A stretch of DNA of 64,000 nt from Microstegium vimineum. Its lineage: Eukaryota; Streptophyta; Magnoliopsida; Poales; Poaceae. The stretch is from positions 19,057,376-19,121,375 of the forward strand of contig CM039139.1 of assembly GCA_022036555.1 (NCBI GenBank), read 5' to 3'. The notes below the pieces were generated by a model. It saw nothing but the letters and a program-made list of their open reading frames with translations. It was not told the origin of the DNA and searched no databases. Positions 56,435 through 64,000 of this stretch are shown in pieces (the first letter of the stretch is position 1; each line of letters begins with the position of its first letter). The translations under genes and the position numbers were made by a program.

Positions 56435-57728
56435 TGTCGGTGTTATGACCCGGGGGTCAAGACCACCAACTAGTAAATTTGTATATCGCGTGCTCCCTCT
56501 CTCAGATGTGATGCAAGATGGACACAAGGTTTATCCTGGTTCGGGCAAAGAAGGCCCTACGTCCAGCGGGGGAGGATGACTTGTATTATCTCGCACCCAA
56601 AGTGCTCGTATAGGGGGGTACAAGCTGAGTTACACGGGTTCGCTCGGAGTGAGCTGCGGCCTAAGGCTAGCAGGGCTGCCCTAGGCGATGGGTTGGCTGT
56701 TCGAGGGGTCGATCGAGCAGCGGAGTGTGTAGAGTGTGAGTATCAGAGCTAATGTCTGAGTGTGGAGTCCGAAAAAGTTCATCGGATCCCCATCTTCTAC
56801 CTCGGCGTCCCCTTTTATAGACCAAGGGGAAGGCCGAGGGTACAGGGTCCTAAACTGTTGTGGCATGGGCAGCGTGTCTGCGGCATAGTGCTGGCGAAGG
56901 GACGTCGAGCACTGTGGCAGCGTGGCCTTCCCGTCCTTCCGGCGCTCCGGGTCGTGGTGGCAGTAGAAGTTGTCGCAGCACGTCGCGGCACAGCTTCCGC
57001 CGGCAGGCGCGAATCCCACAGCTGAAACGAGACGGGGCGGATGGGACGGGGCCCATACTGGAGTTGTTGGAGGGAGGGGTCGAGCCCTGCGCGGCTCTGT
57101 CGTATTCCCAAAGACATTGTCGATGGCTGTACTGTTCACGTCTCGAGGGGTGCTTCTGGAGTCCGTACTCGCGTCGTGGCGGCAGTAGCAACACAGTTGA
57201 TAGGAATCAGGGACATGACCGAGAGTTGTTGGATTTGACCGTGGTCATCGGTGCCCATGGCATTAGGCGGATTTACTTTAACCCATGCCGGGAGCAGTTG
57301 GGCTGATCGAGCCTCCCGTCCGGGGGTCGTTCATTCGACCCCTGGTCCGTCGCTCGTCGTCGAGGTAGGGTCGGAGCAGAGGCGGATTCGGAGGGATCGA
57401 AGTAGAGGCCGAGGGGTCGTTCGTTCGACCCTCGGTCCGTCATTTGATGTCGAGGTGGAGGCCGAGGGGTCGAACGTTCGGCCCTCGTCTGTCATTCGGC
57501 GTCGAGGTGGAGATGGTGGGGTCGTTCGTTCGGCCCTTCGTCCATCTCTTTCCGTCGAGGTGGGCCGGCCCGCGACTTGTTGCCATAGCCGGTGCAGGGG
57601 GCCTTCACGTGATGGGCCTTTCCTTATTGACTTGAGCAGTGGGTTGGTTCCTGTCTTAAAAATGGTTGCTATGTTTTAGCGTTAATTTATCGAAGGGTTT
57701 AGGGTACCCCTTACCTTCGTACCCGACA
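56435..57728 (-). repeat. 5' LTR of the gypsy element
   Basis: 1294 bp partner LTR, starting TGTCGGTGTTATG and ending CCTTCGTACCCGACA in plus-strand reading. In element orientation it is the upstream LTR and would drive gag-pol transcription towards lower coordinates. Confidence 0.93.
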
Positions 57729-57733
57729 CCCAT

Positions 57734-60066
57734 GAACCCTTCAAAGGGGAACATGTTGTGTAGGAACACAGGACCGAGAATACTAATCTCCTTGACCAGG
57801 TGAACTAGGAGGTGTTCCATGATATTAAAGAAGGATGGAGGGAAAACCAAATCAAAGCTGACAAGGCACTGGACCACATCATTCTGTAGAGCAGCTAGTT
57901 CCATTGGATCGATTGCCTTCTGAGAAATTGCATTGAGGAATGCACATAGCTTCATAATGGCTAGACGTAAATGTGGAGGTAGAATTCCTCTTAACGCAAC
58001 TGGAAGCAATTACGTCATAAGCACGTGGCAGTCATGAGACTTTAAGTTTAGGAATTTTTTCTCTGACACATTTATTATATTCTTTATATTGGACGAAAAT
58101 CCAGATGGGACCTTGATGCTGCTTAGACATTCAAACATGCTTTCCTTCTCTTCTTTGCTAAGAGTGTAGCTAGCAGGCTTTAAATAATGACTTCCATCTT
58201 CTGTCTTCTCTGGATGCAGGTTGTCTCATTCTTTCATGTCTTGCAAGTCCTGTCGTGCTTCAAGTGTATCTTTGCCTTTTCCATAAACACCCATGAATCC
58301 TAGCAGGTTCACACAAACATTCTTTGTCAAGTGCGTCACGTCGATCGCGTGGCGGACTTCTAGGACATGCCAATAGAGTAGCTCCCAAAATATGGACTTC
58401 TTCTTCCACATGGCTGCGCGTCCATTAGCATCTTTTGGAACTGGTACGGTCCCTTCTCCCTTACCAAAGACTACTTGCACAACCTTGACCATATCAAGTA
58501 CCTCCTCTCCAGTTTGGTTGTGAGGCTTGGTTCGTTTCACTTCTTCTTTACAATGCTTTCCTTTTTTTCTGGCTTGGTGATTCTTAGGAAGAAATCGACG
58601 ATGGCCAAGGTACAAGACCTTTCGACATTTTTTCAGATACACACAGTCAAGGTCATCAAAACAGTGTGTGCATGCATTATATCCCTTGTTTGTCTGTCTT
58701 GAAAGATTACTTAGGGCAGGCCAATCATTGATTGTTACGTACAACAATGCTCGCAGGTCGAAGTGTTCCTGTTTGTACTCATCCCACACATATACACCTG
58801 GTTTGCTCCATAAAAGCAGGAGTTCCTCAACTAAGGGCCTCAGGAAGACATCGATGTTGTTGTCAGGTTGCTTCGGGCCTTGGATCAGCAGCGACATCAT
58901 AATGATACATAGCCATGGTGGAAGGTTGTAGATACATAGAGTAACAGGCCAAGTGCTATGACTACTGCTCTGCTCACTAAAAGGATTCATACCATCCGTG
59001 CTCAAACCGAACCTTAAGTTTCTTGCGTCTTCTGCAAACTCCGAGAATTCTCTGTCAATTGCTCTCCACTGGGACCCATCAGCGGGTGTCTCAACATGTT
59101 GTCTGTCTTAAGGTCTTCTTTGTGCCATCTCAACAACTTTGCATGGTCCTTGTTTTTGAACAGACGTTTCAGGCGGGGTATTATAGGAGCATACCACATA
59201 ACTTTGGCAGGGATTTTCTTCCTAGGACGCTCTTCTCCCTCAACATCGTCAGGGTCATCTCGTCTGATCTTATACCGCGACGCTTTACATACGGGGCATT
59301 CATCTAAATTCTCGTAGTCCTTGCCACGGTACAGGATGCAGTCATTAGGACATGCATGTATCTTCAGGATTTCGAATCCCAGAGGGCACACGACCTGTTT
59401 TGCTTCATACGTAGTGGCAGACAATTCGTTAGGCTTCGGAAGCATCTTTTTATTAATCTTGAGTAATTGCCCAAATGCCTTGTCGGATATGCCATTTTTT
59501 GTCTTCCATTGTAGCAACTCCATTGTTGTACCCAACTTATTTTGCCAATCTTCGGCGCTCGGGTATAGTAGTTTCTTGTGATCCTCTAGCATGCGGTCAA
59601 ACTTAGCTTTCTCTTTTTCACTTTCACAACCTCTTTGTGCATCACGAATGACTTCACCAAGACCATCATCTTCAGAGAGTGTGTCCTCTGCCCCTGCCCC
59701 TGCCTCTTCTTCTTCTGCTTCATCCATTGCAGTATCATTGAAGTCACCATATTGAGCAATAATGTCGTCAGGGTCCAATTGTTCTTCTTCGTCTTCTTCC
59801 ATCATAATTCCGGTTTCTCCATGCTTGGTCCAACAAATATAGTTTGACAGGAAACCCGACTTCAACAAGTGTGAGTGAACGGTCCTTGAGCTAGAATATT
59901 CCTTCAAATTCTTGCACAAGGTGCATGGACAACACATGAAATTACCATTCCGCTTGTTTGCCTCAGCCGCTCTTAAGAAACCATGCACGCCATCAAAGAA
60001 CTCTTTGGAGCAGCGATCAACATTGTACATCCAATCGCGTGTCATCGTCTGCATTATATGACCCAA
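57734..60066 (-). pseudogene. CACTA TNP2-type transposase, 5' part
   Basis: Starts MGHIMQTMTRDWMYNVDR. Transpos_assoc-like N-terminus with a zinc-cluster segment FMCCPCTLCKNLKEYSS, an acidic region (EDEEEEQLDPDD; DEAEEEEAGAG), then the tnp2 core. After a one-base frameshift near 59090 come GLSTDGMNPFSEQSSSHSTW, YNLPPWLCI, KGYNACTHCFD, GHRRFLPKNH and DVTHLTKNVCVNLLGFMGVY. Next are an in-frame TGA (near 58226) and TAA (near 58010), then the DUF4218 start LPVALRGILPPHLRLAIMKL. The frame is cut at 57733 by the gypsy element and resumes at 41649. The encoded enzyme would mobilise the element by cut-and-paste; as it stands it is dead. Confidence 0.88.
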
Positions 60067-60150
60067 AACATAATTAAATTTCTCATTTTGGTCAAAAAAT
60101 AAAATTATAAAATACTGAACGAAAGATCGTCTGCATTAAAATACTAATGT

Positions 60151-60673
60151 ATGTTCTATGAAAGCCTCGACATAGCGTATGCTAAGACCACTAGCACTAT
60201 ACACAGAAAACCTAAAATGCACTTTAGTAGCATAATGATCTCCCGACCAATCCCAACTAAAGCAGACAAATCATTATTCTTCTGCTCAGCATCGACATAC
60301 TTCTTTAGCTGGCTCACTGCCTCATCAGCCTTCGTAGCCTTCGCGACGTGTGTAACATACTCTTCCTCCTAGTACCAACCGCGACATCCAGTGTCATCTC
60401 ACTGAAAATAGAAATAAAAAATCAACACTTTAATCAAAATCATCAGGAAATATAGGTACAAATTAACCATAACCATCAAATGTGACAAAATATATAACTC
60501 ACATTGCGATCTGGACACTTATAGAAGACCCGACCGTTGTTGGGACCCGGCTTCCCCACTCGGTACTCTTTCACAGTCTTTTGCATACACTTGCCACAGG
60601 TAATGAGAGGGAGGTCTGACATTAGTCGCTTTGGAACCCGATCAGAGGTCGAGTGTCCCGAAGCAGTTGTCAT
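60151..60673 (-). pseudogene. GRF-type zinc-finger protein with C-terminal membrane segment
   Basis: Exon 1 (60503-60673) starts MTTASGHSTSDRVPKR and holds ITCGKCMQKTVKEY and GRVFYKCPDR, the first three zinc ligands of a GRF finger. A GT donor follows at 60502. The downstream exon has GCRGWY followed by a TAG where Trp is expected, then EEEYVTHVAKATKADEAVSQ (coiled coil) and a hydrophobic segment CILGFLCIVLVVLAYA ending at a stop near 60151. GRF-finger plus membrane-tail proteins are frequent in grass genomes and in transposon surroundings; function is unknown. The premature stop suggests decay. Confidence 0.6.
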
Positions 60674-61299
60674 CTACTCTCTATACTCATTTTTCAAACT
60701 AGATATTATAAATTCCTTATATTCTAAACAAAGAAAATAAAACAACTAAAATTTACCATGTATACAACTAAAGTATTCTAGGTAGCTACCTTCTTCATCT
60801 AAATATATAATTATTTTGAGCTCAAGTGGCACATATATAAATCAAGAAAAATCCACCATAAATTCATCATTTAATAATATCCTAATAAGAATCTATATAT
60901 TTCTCAAACTAAGCTAAACTAATCTTGAAATGTGGAACATATAATACCCGAACATATAATACCCTAGAAATGAAAGATGTATACTTAGAATACTAATTTT
61001 AGTTGTCTTGTTCAAAATATTCAAACAATGTCAAGTGAATGAAACTTAAAATGGCAAAAAAGAGAAAATCATAAAGAAAAATCACATTTAGAATAAGAAA
61101 CAATATATGTTGCCGCTAAAACATGAGAGGTTGAAGATAGTAACCTTTCAACGAGTCGATGGAGGCGTAGAAGTGATCAAATGAAGCAATGGCCGAAGAG
61201 GAGATGAAGAACAATGAAGAATACCAAGAACAAGAGCAAGAACATAGAGGTGAAGAAATGAGCTCCCGGGCTCGGGCAGGGGGAGGAAGAGAGTTCAAA

Positions 61300-61472
61300 T
61301 AGGGAGACCTTTAGTCCCGGTCCATAGAAACAGCCGGGACTAAAGGCTCCGAATTAGCCTCGATTTGTGCCTTAAACCGGGGATAAAGGTCATTTTAGCC
61401 CCGGACACAATTTCCACCGAGGTTAAAGCCGTTTTTTTTTAAATCAGTCAAAGGTGGTTTCTGTACTTAGTG
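61300..61472. repeat. CACTA right terminal/subterminal repeats
   Basis: Contains CTTTAGTCCCGG, CCGGGACTAAAG, TTTTAGCCCCGG and CCGAGGTTAAAGCCG. It ends GGTTTCTGTACTTAGTG, the inverse of a CACTA terminus. Upstream, 60700-61290 is AT-rich spacer without a recognised gene. Confidence 0.65.
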
Positions 61473-61985
61473 ATTCCTCGGACGCGTACAAATCCCAAGG
61501 CCACACAATTACATATATAAAGGTAGAATGGAGATTAATATAACAGAGAGGAGGAGGAGGCATGCGATATACGTGGCCCAGCTGGCACCAAATAGCGCGC
61601 GCGTGCATGAAATGAAATAGTATATATGGTACACTACAACAGATTTGCTGAATCGTATCATCCCTCTAGTTTGTTGTTTGAACCTTGCGCTGCACGTACG
61701 CACGTGTCCTTGGTGGCCGACGTCCGGCCGGTACGTGCTATGTGTGGCTATGGCCCATGCAAAAGCAAGAAGCTGCAGTGCGGGATTCTTCCCTGTCAAG
61801 TACCGATGCAGTAGAGTTCAAAAAAAAAAAGTACCGATGCAGTACAACTGTACGTACGAGAGTTGCGAGAAGAGAACACACGAGTAGCGAATTACCAGTA
61901 AGGTTGTACAACAGTAGTACAGTATCGATGAGCAGCTAGCAGCAAACTAAACGACCCTGTCAACACTTTTCCGCAAAAGTATGTA

Positions 61986-61991
<6 letters not shown>

Positions 61992-62042
<51 letters not shown>
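61992..62042. repeat. (AG)25 microsatellite upstream of the kinase gene
   Basis: Perfect AG dinucleotide tract about 730 bp before the kinase start codon. GAGA tracts are binding sites for plant BBR/BPC proteins, so a regulatory role is possible but not shown. Confidence 0.85.
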
Positions 62043-62045
<3 letters not shown>

Positions 62046-62645
62046 AAGGAAAACGATATGTCGTGCCAAGTTGGTGCAAGCAGGGCTTAATTAAATTTCT
62101 CCCCGATCGAGCATACGCGCCGCGCTTGCTCTTGACCCCCACCGTACGTACGTGCCTGTGTGTACCCGTACCGTCTGAAACGAAGGCAAAAGGAACGTAC
62201 TACGTCCAAGCTAGTAGAGTAGCTAGCAAACAGCCCGGCCCCACATAAAAGGAAGTGGCAAATCCATTTGCATCCACACATACTCACAGCCAGGGGAGCC
62301 ATCTGCATCCGAGCCATGCGCGCCAGGTGACCCGGCCGGTCCTCCTGGTGAGAAACGGCAGCCGCACACCCCCACCGACCGCCGTTGCGCCTCCGATCCG
62401 GGACTCGATCCCCTGCGTGCTGTGTCGTGTCAGGTGCAACCCGGCAAACCAAGTCAGAGCCCGTCCGTCGGTTGAGTCTCCCTTACCAAACCACACAGCC
62501 GCCGCTGATGAGGCAGGCACCCACTTCAATCGCCGGCCCGCGCGCAACCACTCCTTCTCCTCTCCCCCTGGAGCAGTGATTAACTAAGCGCGCGAGCGGA
62601 ATTAACTAACCCGCCCCGCACGCTAAGAGCCACACAGCCACCGGA

Positions 62646-62656
62646 TGTATATATAC
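62646..62656 (+). promoter_or_regulatory. TATA box of the kinase gene
   Basis: GTATATATACA lies 116-126 bp upstream of the ATG at 62772, leaving room for a leader of roughly 90 bases. It is followed by (GGTC)n-like repeats at 62704-62722. Position and sequence are the only evidence. Confidence 0.6.
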
Positions 62657-62771
62657 ACCCGACCGATCGATGCGTCCAGCCAAAGCCGCCGGTGGGAGGT
62701 AAGGTCGGTCGGTCGGTCGGTAAAACCGACGCCGACGCAGCAGCCAGCAGAGACCGACCGGGCTCATCGGC

Positions 62772-63215
62772 ATGGCGAGGCCGGGGTGGGGCTCGCTGTT
62801 CGGCTGCTTCAGCAGCACCCACGGGAACGGGAAGAAGAAGCCAGGCAAGGGCCGCGGCGGCGAAAAGAAGAAGAAGAAGAAGAAGAAGCAGCAGCAGCAG
62901 AAGGTGTCGGCGGGCGGCGTCATGCCGCGGTCTCTGCAGAGGCGGATGTCGTTCACGGAGCTGAGTCTGAGCGGGATGGTGTCGCCCGAGGACCTCTCGC
63001 TCTCGCTCGTCGGCTCCAACCTCCACGTCTTCACCATCTCCGACCTGCGCGCCGTCACCAGGGACTTCTCCATCACCAACTTCATCGGGGAAGGAGGCTT
63101 CGGCCCCGTCTACAAGGGATACGTCGACGACAAGACCAAGCCGGGGATCACCGCGCAGCCCGTCGCCGTCAAGCTGCTCGACCTCGAGGGCGGACAGGGA
63201 CACACCGAATGGCTG
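62772..63215 (+). CDS. Receptor-like cytoplasmic kinase, first exon (RLCK VII/PBL-like)
   Basis: The first 148 codons of a Ser/Thr protein kinase of the receptor-like cytoplasmic class, which relays signals from membrane receptors. The N-terminus MARPGWGSLFGCFSS has a Cys that could be palmitoylated but no Gly2 for myristoylation. A Lys/Gln-rich low-complexity stretch follows (residues about 22-43). The pre-kinase segment NLHVFTISDLRAVTRDFS leads into subdomain I (GEGGFGPVYKG, ATP loop) and subdomain II (VAVKLLDLEG, catalytic Lys). It ends at HTEWL with a GT donor at 63216. The next exon, normally beginning with EVIFLGQL-type sequence, is not found before 64000, so the gene is cut by the window edge. 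Subfamily assignment is by recognised sequence and gene plan. Confidence 0.88.
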
Positions 63216-64000
63216 GTATTATTGCTTTCTTTCTTTCTTTCTTTCTTTCTTTTTTATACGTACGATCCATCCATCAGTTCGACCGTACCTGGATAATACG
63301 TACGCATGCTGTATTACTCAACAACACGCGTGCGTGCCTAGTTGCCCCGGCCGGATCAAATATAGTAGTAGTAGTAGTACGCCAAATTTAATTGAGGAGC
63401 TAGGCCGACCGGAGGAATTTTACATACATACCCATCTATATATGCAACAGTTTCAGCGATCGATGATGCTGTGTGCACGCATGACGTTTATTTATATATT
63501 ATATATCTAGCGTGTGCGTCTATCAGAGAGCAATTCCTTCTGCTTTAATTAGCTCCGCCGTAGACTTTGCCAGCTGCTTGTTCCAAGTTAGTTGAGCTGC
63601 TCTCAAGTCTCAAGTCTCAACTCTGATGATATATGCATGCATGGTCACAGCATGTTGAGTGAGTCAATTAGCTCGGAACTTTCAGTGTGCCTCTCGCAAG
63701 GTCGTACGTACCCTCTCAAATCCAAATATACAAGATGCTGCTTAATTATTAGAGTTTCTGAAAACTACAACCTTAATTATATTGACAACCAAAATAAAAG
63801 AGAATCATCTCGATCTGCACATTTCTTTTATCTATTCTCAAGTACGTACGTATTATTGTTTCGTACGTACTTTCATTATTTAGTTTTTATAATTATTACG
63901 TTTTTTTGTATAAGCAAGACTTGTCTTTTCTTACAAGCAGAAGTTCCCTGGTTAATTTCAAGTATATATTCCACGTACTGAACCTGAACTTGTCTTCGAT
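63216..64000 (+). other. Kinase intron 1 (incomplete)
   Basis: Non-coding continuation of the kinase gene. It includes a (TTTC)n microsatellite (about 63226-63250), a (TAG)n-like stretch near 63364 and many CGTACGTAC words. The open frame at 63592-63981 has no kinase motif and is regarded as chance. Confidence 0.65.

Larger units (their letters stand above)
41655..57728 (-). mobile_element. Ty3/gypsy LTR retrotransposon, Tat lineage, complete but decayed
   Basis: A 16,074 bp element with two LTRs (56435-57728 and 41655-42978), both TGTCGG...CCGACA, and a 5 bp target duplication CCCAT at 41650-41654 and 57729-57733. Minus-strand order from 57.7 to 49.9 kb is 5' LTR, primer site, gag, DGGS protease, RT with YVDD, RNase H, a second RNase H, integrase. 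A 7 kb spacer with tandem repeats and a plus-strand gene then precedes the 3' LTR. The second RNase H plus antisense gene is characteristic of Tat-lineage elements (RIRE2, Grande, Retand types). Stops and frameshifts occur throughout, so autonomous activity is unlikely. It interrupts the CACTA transposase and is therefore the younger insertion. Confidence 0.93.
36407..61472 (-). mobile_element. CACTA (En/Spm) transposon, hosting nested insertions
   Basis: The complement of the right end reads CACTAAGTACAGAAACC and the left end reads CACGAGTACAGAACC. Next in from each end comes a CGGCTTT(T)AACC(C/T)CGG block and then several ACCAACCGGGGCTAAAG / CTTTAGCCCCGGTT subterminal repeats (36420-36660; 61300-61435; one internal copy at 39899-39925). 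Coding content on the minus strand is TNP2-type transposase (60066 to 57734 and 41649 to 40608), an Ulp1-like protease (about 38670-37990) and a GRF zinc-finger protein (60673-60151). A solo LTR (36799-37614) and a 16.1 kb gypsy element (41655-57728) are later insertions. A 3 bp target duplication was not found (CTC on the left, ATT on the right) and the left CACTA reads CAC-GA, so the exact ends carry some doubt. Confidence 0.75.

Noticed and set aside
63592..63981. 129-codon frame in the kinase intron
   Set aside because: No kinase motif; AT-rich and hydrophobic by composition; lies after a clear splice donor.
1..64000. tRNA, rRNA, CRISPR or operon-like structures
   Set aside because: None seen by eye; tRNA detection without a scanner is weak, so absence is not proven.

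Overview
This 64 kb window is plant nuclear DNA, almost certainly from a grass and probably a panicoid one. That rests on the compact GC-rich first exons, the intron-rich genes, the grass-type MITEs (Tourist-like with TAA/TTA target duplications, Stowaway-like with TA, hAT-like with 8 bp), a Tat-lineage Ty3/gypsy element with an antisense gene, and a CACTA element whose ends carry repeats of the ACCAACCGGGGCTAAAG type. No bacterial, organellar or free viral sequence was seen. Species placement is inference only.

Left half (1 to about 32 kb), gene-bearing. 33-2947 (-): first eight coding exons of the heterotrimeric G-protein alpha subunit, running off the left edge. 4933-16211 (-): tandem array of three alpha/beta-hydrolase genes sharing one four-exon plan (long exon 1, then 93-96 nt, 68 nt and 139-145 nt exons). 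Copy 1 carries a one-base frameshift in exon 1, copy 2 is intact, and copy 3 is intact with a 3.5 kb first intron and an N-terminal membrane anchor. 19568-27390 (+): a complete 15-exon, 873-residue TTLL12-type tubulin-tyrosine-ligase-like gene with two GC-AG introns, a hAT-like MITE just upstream of its start, and a large inverted duplication of copia gag sequence in its last intron. 27875-28562 (+): a germin-like cupin gene with an intact mature domain but a broken N-terminal frame. 29690-32180 (+): a decayed LINE with its poly(A) tail.

Middle (32.2-36.4 kb): AT-rich intergenic DNA with small MITEs, a 28-base G run and no supported gene.

Right half (36407-61472): one nested transposon complex. 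The outer element is a minus-strand CACTA (En/Spm) element holding TNP2-type transposase, an Ulp1-like protease and a GRF zinc-finger protein. Inside it are an 816 bp solo LTR (duplication TAAAC) and a 16.1 kb Tat-lineage Ty3/gypsy element (41655-57728, duplication CCCAT) that splits the transposase frame. The gypsy element has gag, protease, RT, RNase H, a second RNase H and integrase on the minus strand, and a multi-exon gene on the plus strand. All of these frames are damaged, and several lesions look like C-to-T or G-to-A changes.

Right edge: after an (AG)25 tract and a TATA box comes the first exon of a receptor-like cytoplasmic kinase (62772-63215, +), which continues beyond the window. 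The host genes are independent plant transcription units with no sign of operon-like organisation; only the hydrolases form a duplication cluster.
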